DNA from: CAYLMG01 sp964493425
Lineage (GTDB): Bacteria; Planctomycetota; Phycisphaerae; Sedimentisphaerales; Anaerobacaceae
Length of the DNA: 64,000 nucleotides
NCBI GenBank assembly: GCA_964493425.1
Contig: CAZBMW010000011.1
Span: forward strand, 1 to 64,000
Direction of reading: 5' to 3'
Within the stretch, counting starts at the first letter, position 1; the number at the start of each line of letters is the position of its first letter. A program made the position numbers and the translations under genes. Of the stretch, positions 43,956 through 51,989 are shown in pieces. The notes under the pieces were generated by a model, which saw only the letters and a list, made by a program, of their open reading frames with translations, searched no databases and was not told where the DNA came from.

Positions 43956-44921
43956 CTAACTGTCAGCAGCTCCTCTTTTCTCATTCATCCGGCAGATTCG
44001 TGCGGTTTTTTTGAGTTGATTCAGGCCTGTACGTAAGATGGCCGAATTGGAAAAACGCTCTTCAAAAGTATCCTGCGTCATATTCAAAATTTCATTTAAG
44101 TCGAGCTCACAGCGCTCAGGGTAATACTTAAATTCAGTGTTTTTGCAAACCGGTGCATTGTGCTGATAGGGACAGGCAAGAATGCAGTCGTCACAGCCGA
44201 AAAGCCGATTACCCAAGAGAGCGCCAAGCTCAAAGGGAATTTCAATGTCGCTATCTCGCTCAATAGTCAGATAGCTAATACATCGGCCGGCATCAAAGGA
44301 ACCATCGCTTCTTAATGCGCCCGTCGGGCAGGCGTCTATACATTTTGTACATTGTTCGCAATCGGCCTCGATTGGTTCGTCGGGAGTTAATTCGAGGTCG
44401 GTAACAATCTCGCCGAGAAGCAATTGCGGGCCAAGAGAAGGATTTATTAGCAGGCGATTCTTTCCGATGAAACCGAGACCTGCACGTGCTGCGAGGGATT
44501 TTTCTGCGATTGGGGCTGAGTCAACACAAATCTTGAATCGCGGTTTATTATCAGTGAGAGTTTTTATAAAGTCTATAAGCCTGCGAAGGAGTTTTTTTAT
44601 GAAGGTGTGGTAATCTTCGTATCGTGCGTAGGAGGCGATGCGGCCGGTGAGTTTAGGATTACTTCGCTCCGACGGCATCGGCCGGATTTTGTAATTCAGG
44701 GCAGTGACGATGACGGACTTTGCATTCGGCAGGAGTTCGGCGGGATTGAATCTTTGAGCGGGATTATTTTTCAGGTATTGCAGGTCCGGCGGACAATATT
44801 CGTCAAGCCATTTGCTGAATACCTCTAAGTGTTCAGAAGCTACCGGCTCTGCGGTTGTTACGCCGACGAGGTCAAAGCCGATTTCGAGAGCTTTTTGTTT
44901 TATTCGGTTCGTTACGTTCAT
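43956..44921 (-). CDS. queG: Epoxyqueuosine reductase
   Basis: QueG performs the last step of queuosine tRNA modification, a cobalamin-dependent epoxide reduction. The 321-residue protein has the N-terminal cobalamin-binding part (ALNYKIRPMP, CVDSAPIAEKSLAARAGLGFIGKNRLLINPSLG) and two 4Fe-4S ferredoxin motifs (CEQCTKCIDACPTGAL and CDDCILACPYQ). It lacks the C-terminal HEAT-repeat extension of longer QueG forms, as many short homologues do. Its last 55 codons are duplicated at 39.1-39.3 kb. Confidence 0.94.
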   Translation of the reverse strand: MNVTNRIKQKALEIGFDLVGVTTAEPVASEHLEVFSKWLDEYCPPDLQYLKNNPAQRFNPAELLPNAKSVIVTALNYKIRPMPSERSNPKLTGRIASYARYEDYHTFIKKLLRRLIDFIKTLTDNKPRFKICVDSAPIAEKSLAARAGLGFIGKNRLLINPSLGPQLLLGEIVTDLELTPDEPIEADCEQCTKCIDACPTGALRSDGSFDAGRCISYLTIERDSDIEIPFELGALLGNRLFGCDDCILACPYQHNAPVCKNTEFKYYPERCELDLNEILNMTQDTFEERFSNSAILRTGLNQLKKTARICRMNEKRGAADS

Positions 44922-45044
44922 ATCAATCCAGGAAAGAGTTGTAAAAAGTAATTATAACATATAGGCAGAACAGATTCATTAAAGAGTTGTAAAATGGCTG
45001 GCGAGTAGTTATTATAATCGCAGTTTTTGCAAGGAGTTAAAGAT

Positions 45045-45917
45045 ATGGCAGAAGAGATGATAGGTATTATAGGCGGAACGGGATTCGGCGGTGCACTACA
45101 AGCAGAGCTTGACAGTATTGAGAAGAAAAAGGTCGAGACGCCGTTCGGCAAGCCGAGCGGTGAGATTCTGGTAGGCAAAATCGGCAAAAGAAGTATAGCA
45201 TTTATCAATCGTCACGGCCCCGGCCACAGGCTAGGGCCGAGTGAAGTTCCATACGCTGCAAATATATTTGCAATGAAAAAATTGGGAGTTCATACGCTTA
45301 TTTGCAGCGGCGCGGTGGGCTCACTTCGCGAGGATATACAGCCGGGAGAGCTCGTTATCGTTGACCAGTTTATTGATAAGACGTACAAGCGCAAAAATAC
45401 GTTCTTCGAGGGATTCGGTGCGGTGCACTGCGAGATGAGTGAGCCGGTCTGCGGCAGGCTCGGCGAAAGACTTTTAAGAGCGGCAAAAAATCTTGATATA
45501 AAAGTTCATACAAAGGGAACGTACGTTTGCATGGAAGGGCCGCAATTTTCGAGCAGGGCTGAAGCAATGATGCACAAGGAATGGGCAGGCGACTTGATTG
45601 GGATGACGGCGATGCCGGAAGCGAAGCTGGCAAGAGAAGCGCAGATGTGCTATGCGATGACAGCTCTGGTGAGCGATTATGACTGCTGGCGAGAACCGAA
45701 AGAAGTTGACAAGCAGACGTTATTGCAGGAGATAATACAGAATCTACAAAAGGCGACGGAAAACTGCCTTGAGCTTATAGGAGCGGTTTTAAGAAGTGAA
45801 GGAAAAATTGTTGACGAGGGATGCGACTGCAGAAAGAGCCTGGAGCTCGCGGTCTGGACCAAAGCCGAACAAATCAATAATGAGAAAAGGAAACGGCTGA
45901 AAGTCCTGTTTGAGTAG
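45045..45917 (+). CDS. mtnP: S-methyl-5'-thioadenosine phosphorylase
   Basis: From ATG 45045 (AAGGAG upstream) the protein has 290 residues and belongs to the trimeric purine nucleoside phosphorylase/MTAP family: GIIGGTGF, VETPFGKPSGE, FINRHGPGHRLGPSEVPYAANIFAMKKLGV, SGAVGSLREDI, TYVCMEGPQFSSRAEA, IGMTAMPEAKLAREA and VSDYDCWR. It cleaves methylthioadenosine, made by polyamine or other SAM-dependent synthesis, to adenine and methylthioribose-1-phosphate. The TAMPEA form, rather than TNVPEA, and the D-x-D near the base site are consistent with 6-amino purine substrates. Confidence 0.92.
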   Translation: MAEEMIGIIGGTGFGGALQAELDSIEKKKVETPFGKPSGEILVGKIGKRSIAFINRHGPGHRLGPSEVPYAANIFAMKKLGVHTLICSGAVGSLREDIQPGELVIVDQFIDKTYKRKNTFFEGFGAVHCEMSEPVCGRLGERLLRAAKNLDIKVHTKGTYVCMEGPQFSSRAEAMMHKEWAGDLIGMTAMPEAKLAREAQMCYAMTALVSDYDCWREPKEVDKQTLLQEIIQNLQKATENCLELIGAVLRSEGKIVDEGCDCRKSLELAVWTKAEQINNEKRKRLKVLFE

Positions 45918-46054
45918 GCCATGAGCTTGACAAGGTAGTTTTTGGTGATATATTTTTGTGTGAAGAAGGGAAAGATTTGTAAGGATTAAATTTTGGCAAG
46001 CAGTTGATTGCAGTGACAAAAATGAGGCAAAGCTGGATTTGAAAGGGTAAAGGG

Positions 46055-46405
46055 ATGAAACAGACAGTTTTGAAGACGGTTTTTTTGGCAATATGTGTTT
46101 CGTTTTTTGTTATGTTGACCTGCGGCTGTGAAGAAGAGCTGACGACGAGTGAAAAAAAGAACAGACTTATAGCAGCAGAGAATATCGAACTTCAAAAACA
46201 ATTAGCGCAAAAAGATAAGGCAATTGAGCGGCTGAAAAGAGCTATCGAGAAATGTAACGCGGAGAAAGAAGAAGAGAAGCAGCGAATGGGTGAAGAGATG
46301 GAATCAGTAGGTGAATATATAATGAGCGTTTTAACGGAAAATATACAGCTTCAGGAGGAGAATGAGGAGCTAAAAAAACAGATAGAAGAGCTTAAGAAAC
46401 AGTAA
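46055..46405 (+). CDS. Small coiled-coil lipoprotein
   Basis: The 116-residue product has a lipoprotein signal peptide (FLAICVSFFVMLTCGC, likely lipidated Cys23 or 25). It is then almost entirely a charged coiled coil with heptads rich in Glu, Lys, Leu and Ile (NIELQKQLAQKDKAIERLKR, ENIQLQEENEELKKQIEELKKQ). It may span or anchor envelope layers in the manner of Lpp, but function is not known. It converges with pyrG. Confidence 0.75.
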   Translation: MKQTVLKTVFLAICVSFFVMLTCGCEEELTTSEKKNRLIAAENIELQKQLAQKDKAIERLKRAIEKCNAEKEEEKQRMGEEMESVGEYIMSVLTENIQLQEENEELKKQIEELKKQ

Positions 46406-46431
46406 GAAAGACAAAATAATTAAATTTAGCA

Positions 46432-48204
46432 TTAATCCATACGGCAATGGCTTTTTACGGCGGTGAGAGAATCGGGTAAGTTTTCATCAGGGAGATATTT
46501 TTTGGCGGCGGCGGCGACGAAAGCAACAAACATAGGCTGAGGTGAAAGCGGCCTCGAGGTAAGACAGGGATGGGCCTGCGTGCCCATAAAAAACGGATGC
46601 GAGGGTAATTCGAGAATCTGCATAATCGGCTGATTAGGCGCTTTTCCAGAAAAGACGAGTCCTGCACCTTCCAACTTTTCAATGTAGCGAGGGTCAACCT
46701 CGTATCGATGTCTGAAACGCAGTCTGACGGTCTTTGCGTTGCCGAGGATTTGTGAGGCAAGAGTATTCGGTTTGAGCTCGACGTCCCTGCCGCCGAGTCT
46801 CATATTTCCGCCGAGACCTTCGATTTTTTTCTGCTCGGGCAGTATATCAATAACCGGCTCTTTGCATTTGGGATTGATTTCTGTTGAGTCTGCGTTTTTC
46901 AGGCTGCAAACGTTGCGAGCAAATTCTATGACGGCCATTTGAAATCCGAAACATAAACCTAGATAGGGCAGATTGTTTTCACGGGCGTATTTTATGCAGG
47001 CGATTTTGCCTTCCGTGCCGCGCGTACCGAAACCGCCGGGGACGATAATTCCGCCAACGTCAGCGAGCTTTTCGGTGACGTTTTTATCGTTGATGTTTGT
47101 TGTCTCAATCCATTCGATATTGACTTTTGCTCCGAGAGCTATTCCCGCGTGCTCAAGAGCATTTATTATCGATGCATAGCTATCGCGGACGGATGTGTAT
47201 TTTCCGGTGATTCCGATTTTGATTTTGTGCTTGGCGGCGGTGATTTTGTCGGTGAAGTCACACCATTTGGACCATGCTTTTCTTTCATTTCGAAGGTTTA
47301 TGCGGTCTTCTATTTTAAGCAGCTTTAGTACCTGAAAATCTATGCCGCAATCCCGCAGTGCTGCAGGTATCGTGTAGATACTTTCAGCGTCAGACATATT
47401 GAAGACTCTTTCCAGTGGGACGTTGCTGTAAACGCTGATTTTCTGTCGGACTTTTTCGGTGACGGGATTCGTTGCCCTGCAGGCGATGATGTCCGGCTGA
47501 ATGCCGAGCTGCATAATCTGCTTAATCCCGAGTTGTGCAGCTTTGGACTTCTGCTCGCCGAGGCTTTGCGGCTCAAGAATATAAGTTAGTGCGACGAAGC
47601 AGCAGCTGTTCGGGCCTTCCTCGTATGCAAGCTCGCGCATAGCTTCGATGAAGTAAGCATTTTCGAGGTCGCCGACGGTGCCGCCGATTTCGACGAAAAC
47701 TATGTCGGCGTTTGTGTTCATCGCGAGGTTTCGAAGTTTCAATTTTACCTCGCCGGTGACGTGCGGAATCATCTGGACGTCCCTTCCGAGATATTCGCCC
47801 TGCCGTTCCTTGTGTAAAACCGAGCTGTATATCTGGCCGCTGGTCGCAAAGTTGTCCCTGGTCAGGTCCATATCGAGCATTCTTTCGTAAGTGCCGAGGT
47901 CCATATCACATTCCATACCGTCGTCGAGGACGAAAACCTCGCCGTGACGAAAAGGATTGAGTGTGCCGGAATCGATATTGAGATAGCCTTCGAGCTTTAT
48001 CGGTGCGACCTTCAGGCCTTTATCCTGCATAAGCTTCGCCAGGCAGGATGAGAATATTCCTTTTCCCAGGCCGCTCATAACGGTGCCGAGGACAAAGCAG
48101 TACCGGGTTTTGCCTTTTTTATAGCCGTCAGGAAGTGGAGAGAAGAATTCGCTTTCGGCTGATACGTCGCTTAGAGATGCCAGTATGCTGTTATCCTTCG
48201 CCAT
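46432..48204 (-). CDS. pyrG: CTP synthase, divergent, with altered glutaminase triad
   Basis: From ATG 48204 (AAGGAG 8 bases upstream) the enzyme has 590 residues, somewhat longer than usual. The synthetase domain has a variant P-loop region (FVLGTVMSGLGKGIFSS instead of VTGGVVSSLGKG), then YLNIDSGTLNPFRHGEVFVLDDGMECDMDLGTYER and VEIGGTVGDLE. The glutaminase domain contains the nucleophile cysteine in LGLCFGFQMAV, but the usual HPE motif reads HPCL, so the conserved glutamate of the Cys-His-Glu triad is replaced by cysteine. It makes CTP from UTP. Overall similarity leaves little doubt about the family; ammonia-only activity is possible. Confidence 0.92.
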   Translation of the reverse strand: MAKDNSILASLSDVSAESEFFSPLPDGYKKGKTRYCFVLGTVMSGLGKGIFSSCLAKLMQDKGLKVAPIKLEGYLNIDSGTLNPFRHGEVFVLDDGMECDMDLGTYERMLDMDLTRDNFATSGQIYSSVLHKERQGEYLGRDVQMIPHVTGEVKLKLRNLAMNTNADIVFVEIGGTVGDLENAYFIEAMRELAYEEGPNSCCFVALTYILEPQSLGEQKSKAAQLGIKQIMQLGIQPDIIACRATNPVTEKVRQKISVYSNVPLERVFNMSDAESIYTIPAALRDCGIDFQVLKLLKIEDRINLRNERKAWSKWCDFTDKITAAKHKIKIGITGKYTSVRDSYASIINALEHAGIALGAKVNIEWIETTNINDKNVTEKLADVGGIIVPGGFGTRGTEGKIACIKYARENNLPYLGLCFGFQMAVIEFARNVCSLKNADSTEINPKCKEPVIDILPEQKKIEGLGGNMRLGGRDVELKPNTLASQILGNAKTVRLRFRHRYEVDPRYIEKLEGAGLVFSGKAPNQPIMQILELPSHPFFMGTQAHPCLTSRPLSPQPMFVAFVAAAAKKYLPDENLPDSLTAVKSHCRMD

Positions 48205-48313
48205 AAAAACCACTCCTTTGTTTTGCAGCCATTTTACAGTATTCGCCGCCGAAAACAAGGTAAAATTTTATTTAACCGCTGATTTCACAAATTCCCGCAG
48301 ATTTTCCGTTTAG

Positions 48314-48333
48314 CCTCGCCGCTGGCGGCGAGG
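48314..48333. repeat. REP-like hairpin upstream of pyrG
   Basis: CCTCGCCGC and GCGGCGAGG form a 9-bp perfect stem with a TG centre. The flank CCGCAGATTTTCCG and preceding AACCGCTGATTTCAC phrases resemble the dispersed repeats at 7.7 and 37.4 kb. Confidence 0.6.
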
Positions 48334-48463
48334 GGCATTTACGATTTTTCGATTAACAATTGAAAGTAATTGCAGCAGGTTTTATACTTAATTCGGCAGA
48401 AACTTAAAATTGGCTGGAAAAGGTTATTATCATTAGCCAAGAATGGCATCCTGGTTTTTTTAT

Positions 48464-49054
48464 ATGTCAAAATTACGTAACATATATACACATGATGTTG
48501 ATCTCAAGAAACTTAAAATTAAAAATGCCCCTTCCACAAAATTTGCGCAAGAAGTCGGAAAAATACCTTATAGAGGCTATGAAGTAGAAGACATTTCTGA
48601 TGGAAGGAAAATCGTAATTGTTAAACCAGGGGGAAAACAGTCTTGGGGAAGAATAAGAAAAGAGGATTTTTTTGTTTTTATTTATAATCCACAAGAAAAA
48701 TCACTATGGCAAATATCTCATAAACAAATTTACGACGACTTATTAGAAAAATCTAAAATAAATGTTCCAGAAACAATAAAAATACTTCAAGCCCTTGAGA
48801 AAGTTTATGAAGGGTATGAACCAGAAGATATACTAAAAAAAGAAAAACTTGACAAAATTTCAGGAGAAATCCCAGAAGCATTACTGAAAGCCTATAAATG
48901 GATATGGGGCCAAGAAGACGTCAATTATCCAACCGGAAAAGGCAGAGCAATGTCTTGGGAAGGCTGGGAAAAGAAAGGTAAGGAAATGGGTAAAACGAAT
49001 AAAGGCTTGAAAAACTTGTTGGAAAATCTTATAAAAGAAATTAATAAAACATGA
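48464..49054 (+). CDS. Unknown protein of a restriction-modification island
   Basis: The protein of about 196 residues (start uncertain; ATG 48443 or 48464, neither with a ribosome site) is Lys-rich and soluble. Segments include VEDISDGRKIVIVKPGGKQSWGRIRKEDFFVFIYNP and EALLKAYKWIWGQEDVNYPTGKGRAMSWEGWEKKGKEM. Its stop overlaps the ATG of the methyltransferase by four bases, so it belongs to that operon. I do not recognise a nuclease motif. It may be a second restriction or accessory component of the system. AT content is higher than in neighbouring housekeeping genes, suggesting transfer. Confidence 0.7.
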   Translation: MSKLRNIYTHDVDLKKLKIKNAPSTKFAQEVGKIPYRGYEVEDISDGRKIVIVKPGGKQSWGRIRKEDFFVFIYNPQEKSLWQISHKQIYDDLLEKSKINVPETIKILQALEKVYEGYEPEDILKKEKLDKISGEIPEALLKAYKWIWGQEDVNYPTGKGRAMSWEGWEKKGKEMGKTNKGLKNLLENLIKEINKT

Positions 49055-49881
49055 ATGCATATTACTCAAATAAAAATGTTCGAATGTACAACGGCGACGT
49101 AATTGAAATATTAAGCGCCTTACCCGAGGAAAGTGTAGATTTAATATTCGCCGACCCGCCTTACAATCTTTCCAACGGAGGATTTACCTGCCATGCCGGT
49201 AAACGTGTCAGCGTAAATAAAGGAAAATGGGATAAAAGTAAAGGGGTTGAAGAAGATTTTGATTTTCATTTTAAATGGATTGAAGCCTGTAAACGAGTTC
49301 TAAAACCAAATGGTTCTTTGTGGATATCTGGTACTTACCATTCTATTTACGCATGCGGATTTGCTCTACAGATGCAAGGGTGGCACTTAATTAACGATAT
49401 TTGCTGGTTTAAACCGAATGCCGCGCCTAATCTCGCCTGCCGAATGTTCACTGCCAGTCATGAAACCCTGTTATGGGCCAGAAAAAATAAAAAAGCAAAA
49501 CATTATTTCAACTATGACTTAGTAAAGGCCAAACATTGGAATGATGACTTTCTCAAAAAACCCAATAAGCAGATGCGAAGTGTTTGGGCAATAGGAACAC
49601 CAAAGAACGGCGAGAAAAAACATGGGAAGCATCCTACACAGAAACCAGAAGCACTGTTAGAGCGGATAATTTTAGCCACAAGTAAAGAAGGTAATATTGT
49701 CCTCGACCCCTTCTGCGGAAGTGCCACAACCGGAGTAGTGGCATTGAGGAACAACAGAAAATTCGTAGGTATAGACCTGGAGCAGAAGTATCTTGACCAG
49801 ATGGCGATACCAAGGATCGAAGACGTTTTACAGCAAGCAAATTTTTTAAATCCTAAAGAAACGCATGAGCTGACCTTGTAA
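49051..49881 (+). CDS. DNA adenine methyltransferase, beta-class (DpnA-like)
   Basis: The 276-residue enzyme has the catalytic motif DPPY at residues 35-38 (LIFADPPYNLSNGGFTC) before the SAM-binding motif DPFCGSATTGVVA near the C-terminus, an order typical of beta-class N6-adenine/N4-cytosine methyltransferases. The phrase SVNKGKWDKSKG resembles M.DpnIIB (DpnA) and relatives that modify GATC. KHPTQKPEALLERII is the conserved segment before the SAM loop. It overlaps the unknown gene upstream and is followed 15 bases later by a MutH/Sau3AI-like nuclease gene. GATC specificity is an inference. Confidence 0.92.
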   Translation: MNAYYSNKNVRMYNGDVIEILSALPEESVDLIFADPPYNLSNGGFTCHAGKRVSVNKGKWDKSKGVEEDFDFHFKWIEACKRVLKPNGSLWISGTYHSIYACGFALQMQGWHLINDICWFKPNAAPNLACRMFTASHETLLWARKNKKAKHYFNYDLVKAKHWNDDFLKKPNKQMRSVWAIGTPKNGEKKHGKHPTQKPEALLERIILATSKEGNIVLDPFCGSATTGVVALRNNRKFVGIDLEQKYLDQMAIPRIEDVLQQANFLNPKETHELTL

Positions 49882-49896
49882 TTAAGAGGGAGATAT

Positions 49897-50508
49897 ATGG
49901 AAAGAGCGGAGGCAATCGATCGTTTAAGGCGTATCATAGGACAGGATCTGCGCAGACTTGCTGATGATTATGGCATCACGGTCTTTCGCGAAGGCAGAAA
50001 AAATAAAGGTTGGGCAGGCCACGTAATAGAGAGATTTTTAGGCCTCCCTCTCAGTTCTGCGCAAGCACCCAATTTCGGCTCTTGGGAGCTCAAAATGTGT
50101 TCTTTGAAACGTTTACAAGATGGATCTTTGTCAGTAAAGGAGACAATGGCTATAACAATGATCGATCCATATAACGTTGAAAATACAGAATTTGAAAACA
50201 GCCACTTATTGGCGAAACTACGGAAAGCTGTCATTGCCGCTCGCATTTGGGTCAGTCAAAAAGAATAATCTTCTGTCTTGTATTCAGTAAACACATTCGA
50301 TCTTGATGATTCCCAAGTTTATAATCAGGTAAAGGACGATTATGATTTAGTTCGTGATACAATAATAAATAATGGTTTTCAAGCACTGACAGGCAAAATG
50401 GGCGTTTTCATTCAGCCGAGAACGAAAGGTCCGGGCCATGGCAGCACTTCCAGGGCTTTTTATGCGCGGACGACTTTCTTGAAAAAATTCATATTTCCAA
50501 ATATATGA
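49897..50508 (+). pseudogene. MutH/Sau3AI-family restriction endonuclease broken by an in-frame TAA
   Basis: A GGGAGAT site precedes ATG 49897. The frame reads through GWAGHVIERFLGLPLSSAQAPNF, GSWELKMCSLK (Glu64-x-Lys66 of the nuclease core) to a TAA at codon 124 (50266-50268). In the same frame it continues SSVLYSVNTFDLDDSQ to FIQPRTKGPGHGSTSRAFYAR, the C-terminal part of the MutH/Sau3AI family, ending at 50508. One nonsense codon splits an otherwise intact 203-residue gene. Sau3AI and MutH act at GATC, matching the adjacent DpnA-like methylase. The active-site Asp seven residues before Glu64 in MutH is not obvious here. Confidence 0.85.
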
Positions 50509-50526
50509 GATTATTCTTAATTTTTG

Positions 50527-51129
50527 ATGAATAAAAATGGAATAAACAGAATTCGTGAAAGTTCAAAAAATGCTTTGAAAGCAGTCTATTATGTCATAAT
50601 AGGCCTTGCTATCGTAGAAGCCCTTCAAAGAACTTTTGTACAAGATGGAGCTTTTATAGGGTTTAAATGTTTTTCAGAACATAAAAGCCATTTTATTTTA
50701 CTATTTACTTTCCTTCCCACGGTTTGTAGGTTTGTTCATGGTGCTTCTATACACTTAGATGAAAGCATTACAAAACGATATAAAACTTTGATCGATTTTT
50801 TTGGATTTTCTTGGCAAGCATCAGTTTTTTATTTAATGTCCCTTTCTCTAGGTAAACCAAAGGTTTTTTCGATTCTTTTTTTTCTTATGTTATCCGGTGA
50901 TGCTATATGGCTAGTAGTTTTAAGAACTATAAAGTATATTGATAAATTGAAAAAAGTAGAAATTCAATGGATAAGTAGTGACATCATCATTATTGTTATT
51001 CTTTTAATTATTTATAAACTTGATGATACTATGGATTCAATTTTAGCATTGTTGTTTATTTTTTTAGTATCCCTTATTGCTACAGTATTAGATTATATTA
51101 TGAATAAAAATTTTTATTTTCCCAATTAA
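50527..51129 (+). CDS. Polytopic membrane protein, unknown function
   Basis: From ATG 50527 the 200-residue product has about six hydrophobic segments (roughly 18-37, 52-70, 92-108, 114-132, 150-165 and 168-188) with the loop VHGASIHLDESITKRYKTLIDF between the second and third. Sequence is strongly AT-rich (many Ile, Phe, Lys). No transporter signature is recognised. It follows the restriction gene by 18 bases and may belong to the same acquired island. Confidence 0.65.
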   Translation: MNKNGINRIRESSKNALKAVYYVIIGLAIVEALQRTFVQDGAFIGFKCFSEHKSHFILLFTFLPTVCRFVHGASIHLDESITKRYKTLIDFFGFSWQASVFYLMSLSLGKPKVFSILFFLMLSGDAIWLVVLRTIKYIDKLKKVEIQWISSDIIIIVILLIIYKLDDTMDSILALLFIFLVSLIATVLDYIMNKNFYFPN

Positions 51130-51269
51130 AAAATCAACTATATGTCTAATTTAACTGATGAAACATTTAGTTATTTGTCCGAATCCACACTGTCTGGTCA
51201 TTTCCAAGAAAAATAGTGGACAAGAAAAATAGGGGACGTTTACCTGTTTATAAAAATATTAAATTTTCA

Positions 51270-51541
51270 TTGATAAATCTGCCTTAATTGGTAAAATACC
51301 TCTGTGTGTTAGAAAACACATGGATGGAGGGCGTAACGCCTCGCCGTAGCTTCGAGAGAAGCGTAGGCGGGTTCCTCACGAAAGAGCTAGAAAGCCACGT
51401 CAAAATAATTTATGCGGTTTCTGCCTGCGGTTCGCAACTTTTTTTTACGCACTTCGGGTACCCCTGCGTGCAACTTTATGACGCTAATCGCGGCCTCCGG
51501 CAGAAACTCACATTGTTGCGAAGCGACGCCAAACTTTTTTA
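51270..51541 (+). repeat. Repeat transcription unit C (variant)
   Basis: TTGATA (51270-51275), a 16-bp spacer ending CCTTAATTGG, TAAAAT (51292-51297), then the hairpin GTGTGTT-AGAA-AACACAT (51304-51321), match units A and B. A GTCAAAATAATTT box recurs at 51398-51410. Between them are GGCGTAACGCC and a GTAGCTTCGAGAGAAGCGTAGGC hairpin-like insert. No Shine-Dalgarno-ATG of the A/B type is seen. TTTCTGCC/GGCAGAAA and TTCGCAAC/GTTGCGAA inverted repeats and a T-run close the unit at about 51541, directly before unit B. Confidence 0.6.
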
Positions 51542-51563
51542 ATTTTTACCTTTTACTTTTTCC

Positions 51564-51989
51564 TTGAACATATTTCCTTAATTAGTATAATACTTCCGTG
51601 TGTTAGAAAACACACGGAACGCGGAGACCCGCACGTATCGGCCCGGCGGCCAAGTCAGAATTATTTGTAAATTCTTACTTACTAAGGATTTGCCAATGTT
51701 CAACATTAAGAGAATCAAGTATTCAGTATCAAAATTCCAATATCGATCGACGGGAGACGAGCGACAGGCGACTGTTTTTTTGCAAAACGAACCCAATTCA
51801 CCAAGTGTCCAAGATGACATAAATTCTTATTCTACAAGGACATACAAAATTTTCGTGCTTAAAAACACTCCCAAAAACGAACCCAAACGAACCCAAAACG
51901 AACCCAATTTAAAAACCGATTATGTTAAAATAGGTAATCTTAAAAATGAAAAGCAAAATCCGCGGTTAGATTTACTCTGTGGATTTTTT
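51564..51989 (+). repeat. Repeat transcription unit B (promoter, 5' hairpin, small ORF, terminator)
   Basis: TTGAAC (51564-51569), a 16-bp spacer ending CCTTAATTAG, TATAAT (51586-51591), then hairpin CGTGTGTT-AGAA-AACACACG (51597-51616) at the predicted RNA 5' end. Then ATCGGCC-x4-GGCCAAGTCAGAAT (51637-51661) and TAAGGA seven bases before ATG 51696. The frame encodes MFNIKRIKYS and Asn/Glu/Pro-rich phrases (QNEPNS, KNEPKRTQNEPNL) from AACGAACCC repeats placed exactly as the AACAAAGCC repeats of unit A. The frame runs on into kdsB antisense, but the transcript should stop at the terminator 51957-51989. Confidence 0.7.
51957..51989 (+). terminator. Terminator of unit B, overlapping the kdsB 3' end
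   Basis: AATCCGCGG (51957-51965) pairs with CTGTGGATT (51977-51985) as a 9-bp stem with two G-U pairs, followed by TTTT (51986-51989). It would end unit B about 390 bases after its start point. It overlaps the last codons of kdsB on the other strand. Confidence 0.65.
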
